DNA of 64,000 nt from Nocardioides marinus (GCA_019801415.1 JAHVJD010000002.1:1-64000), one strand, 5' to 3'; positions 9,346 through 20,166 are shown, numbered from the stretch's first letter. Notes: generated by a model not told the origin, from the sequence alone. Numbers and translations are program-made.

Positions 9346-9888
9346 TCAGCAGCCCCGCAGAAACGGTCCCAGTTTTTCCGCAAGGACAAGGACACCAGCG
9401 CTGTCCGTCACCTCGGGAAGCTGCGACACCGGCACCCAGGCCAGCGCCTTGGATTCCGCGCTGGCGCGCATTTGGCCTGCTTCGGCGACAAACAAATAGC
9501 GCACGTCATAGTGAAGATGCGCTGGCTCCCCGGGTCTTTCGGGGATCTGGTGAATGTCCACGTCAAATACCTGCGGCGACAGCAGGCGAATACGGCTGAG
9601 CCCGCTTTCTTCATATGCTTCTTTCAGTGCGACAAACGCCGCATCGGCGATGCCATCGCAATGCCCCCCAAGCTGAAGCCAGCGATCCAGCTTGCGATGA
9701 TGGGTCAACAGCACGCTTTCCATATCCGCCGACATCACGAAGGCTGAGCCCGTCACGTGGCCGGTGGTCGGGTCCCGCTCAAAGGCAAGCGGTTCGCTCT
9801 GGCAAAACCGGTCCAACCGCTGCCACATGGTACGGTCCCGCTCCGACTGCGGCCGGTAACTCCCAATACCGCTGATCCTGTCGCTCAT
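9346..9888 (-). CDS. Nudix hydrolase
   Basis: A 180-residue Nudix-fold protein, likely a hydrolase of a nucleoside diphosphate linked compound. The Nudix box is present in variant form: GGHCDGIADAAF followed by ALKEAYEESGL. Compared with the consensus G-x5-E-x7-R-E-U-x-E-E-x-G-U, the first Glu is Ala and Arg is Lys, while the metal-binding E-x-x-E-E core (KEAYEE) is intact. The substrate is unknown. It sits 92 bp upstream of the DUF3445 gene on the same strand, so the two may be co-transcribed. Confidence 0.85.
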   Translation of the reverse strand: MSDRISGIGSYRPQSERDRTMWQRLDRFCQSEPLAFERDPTTGHVTGSAFVMSADMESVLLTHHRKLDRWLQLGGHCDGIADAAFVALKEAYEESGLSRIRLLSPQVFDVDIHQIPERPGEPAHLHYDVRYLFVAEAGQMRASAESKALAWVPVSQLPEVTDSAGVLVLAEKLGPFLRGC

Positions 9889-9982
9889 TTGCCTTCACCA
9901 TCCCGTGACGTTCCCCACGGCGGGCTTGTCCTGCCGGGGCTGCGGTCACAGTCTAAAGCCAGCACAGAACAAAGGCCACGCC

Positions 9983-11215
9983 ATGCCCACTGAACGCATC
10001 AGTTTTAACAGCCGGACCGGAGACCGCCTTGCCGCACGGCTTGATCTTCCCGAGGGGCCGGTGCTGGCCACCGCCCTGTTTGCCCATTGCTTTACCTGCT
10101 CCAAGGATATCCCGGCCGCCCGCCGCATTGCCGCGCGACTGGCGGCGATGGGCTTCGCGGTGCTGAGGTTCGACTTCACGGGGCTCGGACATTCGGAGGG
10201 AGAGTTCGCGAACACCACCTTCACGTCCAATGTGGAGGACCTGATCGCCGCCGCGGAGTATCTGGCTGACCGCCACCTCGCGCCCGACCTGTTGATCGGC
10301 CATTCCCTGGGTGGTGCAGCTGTCCTGCGCGCGCGGGCGGACATCCCTTCTGCTCGGGGCGTGGTAACCTTGGGCGCGCCCTTCGATCCCGGTCACGTGA
10401 CACATCACTTTGACGCAGCCCTGAGCGAGATCGAAGCCAAGGGCAAGGCAGAGGTCACATTGGGCGGGCGCCCCTTTGTGATCGGCAAGGAATTCGTCGA
10501 CGATATTCGTGCGGAGGCTTTGGAACCGGCGATCGAGGGTTTGAAGGCCGCGCTTCTGGTGCTGCACGCCCCGCTTGACGAAACCGTCAGCATCGACAAC
10601 GCGGCGTCGATCTTTACGGCCGCAAAACACCCCAAAAGCTTCATCACGCTGGATGACGCCGACCATCTCATTTCCCGGGCAGAAGACGCCGAGTACGCGG
10701 CAGAGGTGATCGCTGCCTGGGCGAAACGCTACATAGACATGACCCCTCCTGCACCACCACCAGGCGCGCCGGAAGGCGTACTGCGGGTCACGGAGGCAGA
10801 TCCCGACGGCTTTCTGCAGGATGTTCAATCCGGCCCACACCACCACGCGCTGGCCGATGAGCCACTCGCCTATGGCGGCACCAACAGGGGGATGTCCCCT
10901 TACGGCTTTGTCTCTGCAGGGCTTGGTGCCTGCACATCCATGACCCTGCGCATGTATGCGCGCCGCAAGGGCTGGCCACTGGATAGCATCAGCGTCGACA
11001 TCAGCCATGACAAGGTGCACGCGCAGGATGCGTTGCCCAGCGGCCCTGCCAAGATCGACCAGTTCACCCGCAGGATCCGCCTTTCAGGACCGCTAAGCGA
11101 CGAGCAGCGCAGCAAGCTTCTGGAAATCGCCGACAAATGCCCGGTTCACCGCACGCTGGAGGCCGGTGCCCGCGTGGTGACCTCTCTCGCGACTTCAGAT
11201 CCGCTGCAAGAGTGA
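9983..11215 (+). CDS. Fusion protein: alpha/beta hydrolase plus OsmC-family domain
   Basis: A 410-residue two-domain protein. Residues 1-250 are an alpha/beta hydrolase with the nucleophile elbow LLIGHSLGGAAVLRA (Ser near residue 111), an acid region in APLDETVSI, and the catalytic His in DDADHLISRAED. Residues 260-410 are an OsmC/Ohr-like domain with the conserved Cys in GLGACTSMTLRMYARRK and the second Cys in ADKCPVHRTLE, the pair typical of thiol-dependent peroxide reduction. The fusion is known in proteobacteria; the physiological substrate is not. The start is the ATG at 9983; an upstream in-frame extension from 9905 is less likely because it overlaps the promoter region facing the Nudix gene. 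Confidence 0.85.
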   Translation: MPTERISFNSRTGDRLAARLDLPEGPVLATALFAHCFTCSKDIPAARRIAARLAAMGFAVLRFDFTGLGHSEGEFANTTFTSNVEDLIAAAEYLADRHLAPDLLIGHSLGGAAVLRARADIPSARGVVTLGAPFDPGHVTHHFDAALSEIEAKGKAEVTLGGRPFVIGKEFVDDIRAEALEPAIEGLKAALLVLHAPLDETVSIDNAASIFTAAKHPKSFITLDDADHLISRAEDAEYAAEVIAAWAKRYIDMTPPAPPPGAPEGVLRVTEADPDGFLQDVQSGPHHHALADEPLAYGGTNRGMSPYGFVSAGLGACTSMTLRMYARRKGWPLDSISVDISHDKVHAQDALPSGPAKIDQFTRRIRLSGPLSDEQRSKLLEIADKCPVHRTLEAGARVVTSLATSDPLQE

Positions 11216-11268
11216 TCGGCTCTCGGAGCACGCGCATCGCTCAATTCGGCAGCTCTCCCGCGCCCGGA

Positions 11269-11415
11269 CCTTGCAGCCAGGCTGCAAGGCCAACGGCCTT
11301 GGGCGTGGCACCGCGCAGAGCGCGGTGCCACGCCCAACTGCGCCAGTGCATGTCCCAAATGCACGCAGCGCGGGCGGGAGCGTTGCGCCCGCAAAAGCAA
11401 CTGCGGCCCGGAAGA
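11269..11415. repeat. Cluster of nested perfect inverted repeats (intergenic palindromic element)
   Basis: Between the hydrolase-OsmC gene and purB (11216-11546, no gene) at least four hairpins follow each other: CCTTGCAGCC/GGCTGCAAGG at 11269-11289; AAGGCC/GGCCTT at 11286-11300; a perfect 16-bp stem GGGCGTGGCACCGCGC with a 3-base loop at 11301-11335; and GTGCAT/ATGCAC at 11346-11364. These are followed by GCGGGCG/CGCCCGC at 11370-11392. No T-run follows, so it is not a simple terminator. It resembles a REP/BIME-like mosaic or a structured RNA; copies elsewhere cannot be seen in this window. Confidence 0.6.
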
Positions 11416-11546
11416 TGAGAGCGGAAGCGGGTCGGACGAACAGGGCAAACTGCCTCAGCCCGGCTGCCCAGCCTTGCTGTTTTGCGCCTGCTGATCTATG
11501 AGGCCGGGCATCTGCTGCACAGTCACATGAAAAGGTGCCCTCGCCC

Positions 11547-12851
<1,305 letters not shown>

Positions 12852-12876
12852 GCCGGGCTACCCTTGCAGATCCGAT

Positions 12877-12907
12877 AACGCCCCGTCTCATCGACGGGGC
12901 GTTTTTT
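12877..12907 (+). terminator. Rho-independent terminator of purB
   Basis: Perfect 10-bp stem AACGCCCCGT / ACGGGGCGTT around a 7-base loop, ending in six T residues, 26 bp after the purB stop. Confidence 0.93.
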
Positions 12908-12914
12908 GTTGTAA

Positions 12915-13244
12915 TTTCAAGATCTGTGGGCGTTAGCCCCCGGATCGAACAACCGCACGGACCCTTGCGGAAAGGCCCCGGCGGAATGTCGGCTGAAAGC
13001 GCATTTCTCCGATGATCCGCGCTACTCAGTAATCAAACCGGTCTACCTCGGCCGGGACGGCACCTTTCATGACACGCGCTTTTCCACGAGCCAGACGGCG
13101 ACAGGCATGTATCTGCGCGCCAAACTCATGACCGAATGGCCTAAGCTGACCGCCCGCGGCCCCGCCGAAAACAGCCGCGCACGGCAGCGGCTTGCGGATG
13201 TCTTTGCACCAACCTCCCGCGATCCAGCGTACCAGCAGAGCTGA
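12915..13244 (+). pseudogene. Start-less coding-like remnant of unknown family
   Basis: An open frame from the TAA at 12912 to the TGA at 13242 has coding-like codon use and protein-like composition, notably DDPRYSVIKPVYLGRDGTFH and TATGMYLRAKLMTEWPKL. There is no ATG, GTG or TTG before the middle of the frame, and it begins directly at the purB terminator. It looks like the 3' end of a gene that lost its start. I do not recognise the family. Alternatively a short protein could start at the internal Met in GMYLRAKLM. Confidence 0.4.
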
Positions 13245-13338
13245 ACCGCAACCAACGCGAATTTGAACACATCCGGCTCGCGTTTGGCAGGGAAGCTGGG
13301 CTAGGTTGGCCGCAAACCACGCCGCAGGAGCTTCAGAC

Positions 13339-13911
13339 ATGCGCCGACTTGCCCCGAGATCCGCCCCGATTGCAGCCCCGCTTGCGGCCTTGCTCCTGAT
13401 GGTCAGTCTTACGCCGCAAGCGGCGTCCGCCGCCGGGGGCAACGACTGGAACCCACCCAAGCCCTCGGAAACCACCCGCACCTGCAAGGGCAACCGGGTC
13501 TGGGACGAAGACAAGAAACGCTGCGTGCGGCCGCGCAAATCCTCGCTGAACCAGCAGCAGTTGTTGGAGGCTGCGCGCGAGCTGGCCTATGCCGAGCGTC
13601 ATGAAGACGCGCAGGCGGTGCTCGCGGCGATGACCGACCAGGACGACACGATGGTGTTGACCTACTGGGGATTTACCCACCGCAAACTGGGCAACATGCA
13701 GCAGGCGCAGCAATTCTATGACCGGGCGCTGATGCAGGATCCCGGCAACATTCTGGCGCGCTCCTACATGGGCCAGGGTTATGTCGAACAGGGCAAACTG
13801 GGGCTGGCGCTGGCGCAGTGGAGGGAAATCCGGGCCCGTGGCGGCAGCGGCAGCTGGGCCGAGACCTCGCTGCGCAGGGCGTTGGAAACAGGCGTTTCTT
13901 ACAGCTACTGA
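13339..13911 (+). CDS. Secreted TPR-repeat protein
   Basis: A 190-residue exported protein: signal peptide (residues 1-32, ending ASA-A), a short two-Cys segment (TCKGNRVWDEDKKRC, the Cys pair could form a disulfide), then TPR-like helices. The clearest TPR is MVLTYWGFTHRKLGNMQQAQ followed by QFYDRALMQDPGN, with a second at ARSYMGQGYVEQGKLGLALA. The role is probably a periplasmic protein-interaction scaffold; the partner is unknown. The chosen ATG at 13339 begins a canonical signal peptide (MRRLAPRSAP). Confidence 0.75.
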   Translation: MRRLAPRSAPIAAPLAALLLMVSLTPQAASAAGGNDWNPPKPSETTRTCKGNRVWDEDKKRCVRPRKSSLNQQQLLEAARELAYAERHEDAQAVLAAMTDQDDTMVLTYWGFTHRKLGNMQQAQQFYDRALMQDPGNILARSYMGQGYVEQGKLGLALAQWREIRARGGSGSWAETSLRRALETGVSYSY

Positions 13912-13987
13912 GCTTCAGCCTTTCTTTACCGCTTTCGACGTATCCTGCCTTCGTTCGAAGAAGAATCTTTTCATCTAGGGTGCGAGA

Positions 13988-15115
13988 ATGCCTCAAGACA
14001 ACATGCTGGCGCTTCCAATGGGCAATGACGGACCGGACCTCGGCGGGTTTGCCGCCCCGGCCCCGATGGGCGGTTCCACCATGCCTGCCGGAAGCGGCGC
14101 GGGGGCAGCCGGTCTCAGCGGCAAAGCAAAGGCTGCCATTATCGTACGGCTGCTTCTGAACGAGGGCGCTGAAATTCCCTTGGAGGAGCTTCCGGATGAC
14201 TTGCAACTGGAGCTGACCCAACAGATGGGCAAGATGCGCATCGTTGACCGGGACACGCTGCATTCGGTTGCCGGTGAATTTGCCGATCTTCTGGACAATG
14301 TCGGACTGCACTTCCCCAATGGCCTCGCAGGAGCGCTGTCCGCCATGGAAGGGAAAATCAGCCGCTACACCCACAACCGTCTGCGCAAGGAGGCGGGGGT
14401 GCGGCAGTTCGGAGACCCTTGGGAGCGGTTGAAGCAACTCCCGCCCGAGGAGCTGGCCGAACTCGCCCAGGCCGAAAGCACCGAGGTTGCGGCGGTCCTC
14501 CTGTCGAAGCTCGACACCGCCAAGGCCGCGCAAATGCTGGTCCATCTGCCCGGACCGACCGCGCGACGGATCACCTACGCCGTCAGCCAGACCGCAAATG
14601 TGACACCCGACACCGTTGACCGCATCGGCCTGTCTCTGGCCGCCCAGGTCGAAGCACGTCCGGAAGTGGCCTTTGACCAGACGCCGGGCCAGCGGATGGG
14701 CGCCATCCTGACCGAGGCCGCCGCGGCCAAACGCGACGAAGTGCTGACCGCCCTGGATGAACAGGACGAGGAATTCGCCATCAAGGTGCGCAAGGCCATC
14801 TTCACCTACGCGCTGATCGCCGAGCGGATGAACCCGATGGACGTGCCAAAGCTGATGCGCGTGCTGGCTCAACCGGACCTCGTCACCGCCATGGCCTTCG
14901 CCACCGATGAGGCCGACGTGGCGACCAACGAATTCCTGCTGAAGAACATGTCCAGCCGGATGGCCGACAACATCCGTGAGGAAGTGGCCGAACGCGGCAA
15001 GGTGAAGCGCTCCGATGGCGAAGCCGCCTTCGGCGTGATCATCTCGGCCTTGCGCGACCTGATCGCCACCGGCGAAATCGAGCTGCGCTCGGATGAGGAA
15101 GAGGACACCGAATAA
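13988..15115 (+). CDS. fliG: Flagellar motor switch protein FliG family
   Basis: A 375-residue protein with the FliG middle and C-terminal domains. The middle domain is seen in ESTEVAAVLLSKLDTAKAAQ and LPGPTARRITYAVSQT. The C-terminal domain has DEVLTALDEQDEEFAIKVRK, then NPMDVPKLMRVL, and ends GVIISALRDLIATGEIELR, close to the canonical torque-ring domain with alternating charged residues. The N-terminus carries a Gly/Pro/Ala-rich extension of about 45 residues. FliG transmits torque from the stator to the rotor and binds FliF and FliM. No other flagellar gene is near, so it is an orphan locus; it could be the sole FliG or a divergent paralogue. Confidence 0.75.
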   Translation: MPQDNMLALPMGNDGPDLGGFAAPAPMGGSTMPAGSGAGAAGLSGKAKAAIIVRLLLNEGAEIPLEELPDDLQLELTQQMGKMRIVDRDTLHSVAGEFADLLDNVGLHFPNGLAGALSAMEGKISRYTHNRLRKEAGVRQFGDPWERLKQLPPEELAELAQAESTEVAAVLLSKLDTAKAAQMLVHLPGPTARRITYAVSQTANVTPDTVDRIGLSLAAQVEARPEVAFDQTPGQRMGAILTEAAAAKRDEVLTALDEQDEEFAIKVRKAIFTYALIAERMNPMDVPKLMRVLAQPDLVTAMAFATDEADVATNEFLLKNMSSRMADNIREEVAERGKVKRSDGEAAFGVIISALRDLIATGEIELRSDEEEDTE

Positions 15116-15256
15116 ACGGTGACCGTCTGAGGGCAAACGCGGAGCCGCCGCCAGCTTGTGCACAGCGGCGCCCCCGCAGTGGCTTGTACTGGCGATGCCC
15201 AGCACTTATTATGCGAAGTTCCCGCCACTTATCGGCACCGCAGACATCCAGACGAT

Positions 15257-16189
15257 ATGCCCAAAGATCCCTCCGAGCTCTCCACCTGGAGTCATGTCAA
15301 ATACTTTGGCAGCAACCTGTTTCTGCGCGGGCTGCTCCTTGGTGCGCACTTGCTGCCTTACCGGTTTCGTGTCCCGCTGATGGGTCGGATGGTCACGGCC
15401 CTGGGGCGGTTGGCCGGGTTTGACAAACGCGTGCGCCAGAACCTCGCCCATGTCAGCCCGGAGTTGGCCGAGCTGGACCCGGACCAGCTGTATCGCGAGG
15501 TCAGCAACAACGCAGGCCGGATGATCGCGGAGCTTTACGCCGGGCAACCGTTCTATGAACGCGCGCAGGCAGCTCCGTTCCGCGGACCGGGCCTGAAGGC
15601 GCTGGAAGAGGCGCGCGCGCAGGGGCGTCCTGTGCTTCTCGCGACCGCACATTTCGGGAACTACGACGCGGCGCGGTCGGCACTTGTGGCCCGCGGCCAC
15701 GAGATGGGCTCGCTGTATCGGCGCATGGCCAACCCCTATTTCAATGCGCATTACGTGGACGCAATGAAATCCAACCACGGGCTGATGTTCGAACAGGGCA
15801 AGCGGGGCATGGTGGAACTTGTCCGCCACCTGAAAAAGGGCGGTATCGTTGCCATTGTGACTGACCTTCATGCTCACGGTGGGGCATGGATTGATTTCTT
15901 CGGCAAACCGGCTGTCACTTCAACCGTTCCTGCCGAACTGGCGCTGAAGTACAATGCCGCTGTCATCCCGGTTTACGCCGTGCGGCAGGAAAACGGCCTG
16001 GACTTCGAAATCGTGATGAACGCCGAAATTCCCCACAGCGATCCCTTGACCATGACCAAGGCCCTCAGCGCTGATCTCGAATCCATTGTTCGCAAGCACA
16101 CAGGGCAATGGTTCTGGATTCATCGTCGCTGGAAACCCGTCGGTGCCCGAAACGCCGAGCCGATGCCAGCCGAGGCGAAGACGAACTGA
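15257..16189 (+). CDS. Lysophospholipid/lipid A acyltransferase, LpxL/HtrB family
   Basis: An inner-membrane acyltransferase of 310 residues, probably adding a secondary acyl chain to lipid A or a related lipid. It has an N-terminal hydrophobic segment (FLRGLLLGAHLLPYRF), the HX4D catalytic motif in LATAHFGNYDAARSA near residue 135, and the family block GGIVAIVTDLHAHGGAWIDF followed by FGKPA. The C-terminal HTGQWFWIHRRWKP is the typical LpxL-like ending. ATG at 15257 is used because the frame upstream lacks a ribosome site. Confidence 0.85.
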   Translation: MPKDPSELSTWSHVKYFGSNLFLRGLLLGAHLLPYRFRVPLMGRMVTALGRLAGFDKRVRQNLAHVSPELAELDPDQLYREVSNNAGRMIAELYAGQPFYERAQAAPFRGPGLKALEEARAQGRPVLLATAHFGNYDAARSALVARGHEMGSLYRRMANPYFNAHYVDAMKSNHGLMFEQGKRGMVELVRHLKKGGIVAIVTDLHAHGGAWIDFFGKPAVTSTVPAELALKYNAAVIPVYAVRQENGLDFEIVMNAEIPHSDPLTMTKALSADLESIVRKHTGQWFWIHRRWKPVGARNAEPMPAEAKTN

Positions 16190-16272
16190 GAGCCAGCCCT
16201 CTGCCACGGCAGTTCCCTATTGCCACAGGCCATTAGCCTGAGCAGCGAAGCCTTTCGTCTTCTCTGGTATCT

Positions 16273-16974
16273 TTACTCAACACGCGCAGCGGCCAGAATT
16301 CTGCCATAACCGACTTCCTGTACTAGGACAGCTGCAGGAGCCGTTCCCATCAGCGTGTGGGACAACGACAACTCATCCTTCCCGTCCCACTCCGCCGCGA
16401 CATGCCAATCCTCCACCACATTTGCATAGGTAAAGTTGCGCCCGGCCAGCTCACCCCTCGTAATGTTGACGCTGCGCTCAGGCTGAAAGCGGACGATCTG
16501 GACCAGCATTTTCCGCGAGCCCAACCCAGCCTTGGGATTCAGGTGGATCGACAGCCGGTCCCCGTCCCGATCTGCCGTCAGTTCAACAGGTCTAGCCCGC
16601 GCTTGATGCTCGCCGATTGCCGCTGCAATCTCCATGGCATCCGATCCGGCGACGGCTTGCTGCCCCATGATGATCATCTGCGGCGTATAGATCATCCGCC
16701 GCCCGCCGGCGTGGGCATAACCTTTTTGCCGCCGCGTGTGCTCGGGGCGGGCGAACTTGTCCTTCCAGCCGATGTAATCCCAGTAATCCACGTGCAGCGC
16801 CAGTGCCAGCACATCCTCCTGCGCCGCCAGGCGGTGCAGCAGCGCGTCAGCAGGTGGGCAGGAAGAACAGCCTTGCGACGTGTAAAGCTCTACCACAACC
16901 GGGCTGGCACTGGACTGACCAAAGGCGGGCAGAACCAGCCCCCACAAGGCAAAGATCGACGCCAAAACTCTCAT
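16273..16974 (-). CDS. Secreted DUF1223 protein with thioredoxin-like fold
   Basis: A 233-residue exported protein. A signal peptide (MRVLASIFALWGLVLPAFGQ) precedes the family block VVVELYTSQGCSSCPPADAL, where Cys-x-x-Cys resembles a thioredoxin-type active site. HVDYWDYIGWKDKFA and YTPQMIIMGQ are further DUF1223 hallmarks. The function is unknown; a periplasmic redox or metal-related role is suggested by the CSSC motif. The start is moved to the ATG at 16974, in front of the signal peptide. Confidence 0.85.
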   Translation of the reverse strand: MRVLASIFALWGLVLPAFGQSSASPVVVELYTSQGCSSCPPADALLHRLAAQEDVLALALHVDYWDYIGWKDKFARPEHTRRQKGYAHAGGRRMIYTPQMIIMGQQAVAGSDAMEIAAAIGEHQARARPVELTADRDGDRLSIHLNPKAGLGSRKMLVQIVRFQPERSVNITRGELAGRNFTYANVVEDWHVAAEWDGKDELSLSHTLMGTAPAAVLVQEVGYGRILAAARVE

Positions 16975-17211
16975 CAAATGCTCAATTCCTTCACTGGCGC
17001 CCCTCATTAGGAACACTAGATGTACTGCCATACCGGTCCTTTGGCCAATCAATCATTTTTGAGCCGGCAAAGCACCCACAAGTCACAAAAATCGCAACGA
17101 ATTGCCGTCCGCGGCAGTTGAACCCTCACAGTCCTATTGAAAGCCCGCCCCGCCTTTGGCAGAAATTCGGGCAGCGATATCCCTCATGAAACTCTCGAAG
17201 GGAGGCCACAA

Positions 17212-19986
17212 ATGCCTATTACCGTCGGACAAGACACTGCAAAGGCGCGTAAAACGCTAACGGTCAACGGAAAATCTCTTTCCTTCTATTCCATTCCCGC
17301 CGCTTCCGAAGCCGGACTTGGCGACTTCTCCAAACTGCCCGCCGCGCTGCGGGTGGTGCTGGAAAACATGCTTCGCTTTGAAGATGGCGGTTTTTCGGTC
17401 TCCACGGACGACATCCGGGCCTTCGGCACCTGGGCAGAGCAAGGCGGCCGCAACCCGCGTGAGATCGCCTACCGCCCTGCCCGCGTGCTGATGCAGGACT
17501 TTACCGGCGTCCCCGCGGTTGTTGACCTCGCCGCGATGCGCGACGGCATCGTCGGGCTGAAAGGTTCTGCCGCCAAGATCAACCCGCTGGTGCCGGTGGA
17601 TCTGGTCATCGACCACTCGGTGATGATCGACGAGTTCGGCAATCCCCGCGCGTTCCAGATGAACGTGGACCGCGAGTACGAGCGCAACATGGAGCGCTAC
17701 CAGTTCCTGAAATGGGGACAAACCGCCTTTGACAACTTCCGCGTGGTGCCGCCCGGCACCGGTATCTGCCACCAGGTGAACCTGGAATACCTGGCCCAGA
17801 CCGTCTGGACCGACGTGGACCAGAACGGCGATGAGGTTGCCTATCCGGATACGCTGGTGGGCACTGACAGCCACACCACGATGGTGAACGGCGCCGCGGT
17901 GCTGGGCTGGGGCGTTGGGGGCATCGAGGCCGAAGCGGCAATGCTGGGCCAGCCGATTTCCATGCTCATCCCCGAAGTCATCGGGTTTGAACTGACGGGC
18001 GAAATGGTCGAAGGCACCACCGGCACCGACCTGGTTCTGAAGGTTGTGGAAATGCTGCGCGCCAAGGGCGTGGTTGGCAAATTCGTCGAATTCTACGGTG
18101 ACGGGCTGGACCGGCTGCCCTTGGCGGACCGCGCCACCATTGCCAACATGGCCCCGGAATACGGCGCCACCTGTGGCTTCTTCCCGATCGACAATGAGAC
18201 CCTGCGCTACCTGCGCAACACCGGCCGTGACGAGGACCGCATCGCCCTGGTCGAGGCCTACGCACGGGAAAACGGCCTGTGGCGCGACGCGGATTATGCG
18301 CCGATCTACACCGACACGTTGACGCTCGACATGGGCACGATCGTCCCTGCGATCTCCGGGCCGAAACGCCCGCAGGATTATATCGCGCTGGACAAGGCTG
18401 CATCGACTTTCCACAAGTATGTCGAAGGGTTGCGCAGCGCCAAGGATGCCTCGGACAACGCGGAAGGACGCTGGGAGGCCGAAGGCGGTCAGCCGGAACC
18501 GCAGGAGATTCCCGGCAACGAAGGTCACCACAAGCTGGGCTATGTGACCTCGGAGAATGGCAACTACCAGCTGCATGATGGCTCCATCGTAATCGCCTCG
18601 ATCACCTCCTGTACCAATACCTCGAACCCCTACGTGATGATTGGTGCCGGTCTGGTGGCCAAGAAGGCGCATGAACTCGGCCTTACCCGCAAACCCTGGG
18701 TCAAGACCTCCCTCGCGCCCGGCTCGCAGGTGGTGTCCGAATACCTCGAAGCCGCGGGATTGCAGGAGCATCTGGATGCCATCGGCTTCAACCTTGTCGG
18801 TTATGGCTGCACGACCTGCATCGGCAACTCCGGCCCGCTGGCCGAGGAGATCTCGAAATGCATCAACGACCATGACCTGATCGGCGTCTCTGTGCTTTCG
18901 GGCAACCGCAACTTCGAGGGCCGGATCAGCCCGGATGTGCGGGCGAACTACCTGGCGTCGCCGCCGCTGGTCGTGGCCTACGCCCTAGTCGGTGACATGA
19001 ACGTCGACATCACCACGGCGCCGCTCGGCAAGGACAAGAATGGCAATGATGTCTACCTGAAAGACATCTGGCCCAGCCAGAAAGAGATCGCCGACCTCGT
19101 TGAGAAGACCGTGACCCGCGAAGCGTTCCAGTCGAAGTACGCGGATGTCTTCAAGGGCGACGAGAAATGGCAGTCGGTGTCGGTCACCGATGCCGAGACC
19201 TATGACTGGCCGGCGCACTCGACCTACATCCAGAACCCGCCCTACTTCCAGGGGATGGGGCCGGAGCCGGGCAGCATCTCCAACATCGAAGGCGCGAAAG
19301 TTCTGCTGATGCTCGGCGACATGGTCACCACCGACCACATCTCGCCCGCAGGGTCCTTTGCCAGCACAAGCCCCGCAGGCAAATACCTGTTGGAACGTCA
19401 GGTCCAGCCCAGGGAGTTCAACTCCTATGGTTCGCGTCGCGGCAACCACGAGATCATGATGCGCGGCACCTTCGCCAATATCCGCATCAAGAACGAGATG
19501 CTGGATGGCGTCGAAGGCGGCTATACCAAGGGGCCGGACGGGCAGCAGACCTCGGTCTACGAAGCCGCGATGGCGCACCAGGCCAATGGCACCCCGTTGG
19601 TGGTGTTCGGCGGCGAGCAGTATGGCGCCGGCTCGTCGCGTGACTGGGCGGCAAAGGGCACAGCACTTCTGGGTGTGAAGGCCGTGATTGCCGAGAGCTT
19701 TGAGCGGATCCACCGCTCCAACCTTGTCGGCATGGGGGTTATTCCCTTCGAGTTTACCGGTGGTGACACCCGCAAGACATTGGGCCTGACCGGGGATGAG
19801 ACCGTGTCCATCCGTGGCCTCGACACCATTGAGCCGCAGCAAGAGGTCCCCTGCGATATCACCTACGCAGACGGCACGACCAAGACCATCACGCTGAAAT
19901 GTCGGATCGATACCGCTCCCGAGAAGGAGTACATCGAACATGGCGGCGTGCTGCACTACGTGTTGCGCAAGTTGGCCAAGTCCTGA
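17212..19986 (+). CDS. acnA: Aconitate hydratase A
   Basis: Isomerises citrate to isocitrate in the TCA cycle using a [4Fe-4S] cluster. The 924-residue protein has the AcnA/IRP1 order of domains. The cluster ligands are Cys467 (ASITSCTNTSNP), Cys533 and Cys536 (GYGCTTCIGNSGPL). Substrate-binding blocks include GTDSHTTMVNGAAVLGWGVG, and the swivel domain has YGSRRGNHEIMMRGTF and GGEQYGAGSSRDWAAKG. ATG at 17212 follows a GGGAGG ribosome site 8 bp upstream. It appears to be a single-gene unit with a large stem-loop after the stop. Confidence 0.97.
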   Translation: MPITVGQDTAKARKTLTVNGKSLSFYSIPAASEAGLGDFSKLPAALRVVLENMLRFEDGGFSVSTDDIRAFGTWAEQGGRNPREIAYRPARVLMQDFTGVPAVVDLAAMRDGIVGLKGSAAKINPLVPVDLVIDHSVMIDEFGNPRAFQMNVDREYERNMERYQFLKWGQTAFDNFRVVPPGTGICHQVNLEYLAQTVWTDVDQNGDEVAYPDTLVGTDSHTTMVNGAAVLGWGVGGIEAEAAMLGQPISMLIPEVIGFELTGEMVEGTTGTDLVLKVVEMLRAKGVVGKFVEFYGDGLDRLPLADRATIANMAPEYGATCGFFPIDNETLRYLRNTGRDEDRIALVEAYARENGLWRDADYAPIYTDTLTLDMGTIVPAISGPKRPQDYIALDKAASTFHKYVEGLRSAKDASDNAEGRWEAEGGQPEPQEIPGNEGHHKLGYVTSENGNYQLHDGSIVIASITSCTNTSNPYVMIGAGLVAKKAHELGLTRKPWVKTSLAPGSQVVSEYLEAAGLQEHLDAIGFNLVGYGCTTCIGNSGPLAEEISKCINDHDLIGVSVLSGNRNFEGRISPDVRANYLASPPLVVAYALVGDMNVDITTAPLGKDKNGNDVYLKDIWPSQKEIADLVEKTVTREAFQSKYADVFKGDEKWQSVSVTDAETYDWPAHSTYIQNPPYFQGMGPEPGSISNIEGAKVLLMLGDMVTTDHISPAGSFASTSPAGKYLLERQVQPREFNSYGSRRGNHEIMMRGTFANIRIKNEMLDGVEGGYTKGPDGQQTSVYEAAMAHQANGTPLVVFGGEQYGAGSSRDWAAKGTALLGVKAVIAESFERIHRSNLVGMGVIPFEFTGGDTRKTLGLTGDETVSIRGLDTIEPQQEVPCDITYADGTTKTITLKCRIDTAPEKEYIEHGGVLHYVLRKLAKS

Positions 19987-19998
19987 CGCCAAAACCAT

Positions 19999-20027
19999 AT
20001 TCGCGCCGGGCAGGCCCCGGCGCGAAT
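19999..20027 (+). terminator. Stem-loop after acnA
   Basis: Perfect 12-bp inverted repeat ATTCGCGCCGGG / CCCGGCGCGAAT with a 5-base loop, 12 bp after the acnA stop. No T-run follows, so it may be a weak terminator or mRNA 3' stabiliser. The stretch to 20166 shows nothing else. Confidence 0.55.
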
Positions 20028-20166
20028 TGCTCTGGGAGACCTGTTCACGGCCAAAGCGGTTGGCAACACGGCACGCCGCCATTCACGACGCGATGGCGGA
20101 TAGCCCACCGGCATAAAAATCTGGGTTCTGAAAGCCGACGATCGATGCGCGATCCCAGACCGTCTG

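Noticed and set aside
9346-9888. Variant Nudix box as a sign of lost activity
   Set aside because: The E-x-x-E-E metal-binding core is intact and similar variants occur in this subgroup, so loss of activity is not supported.
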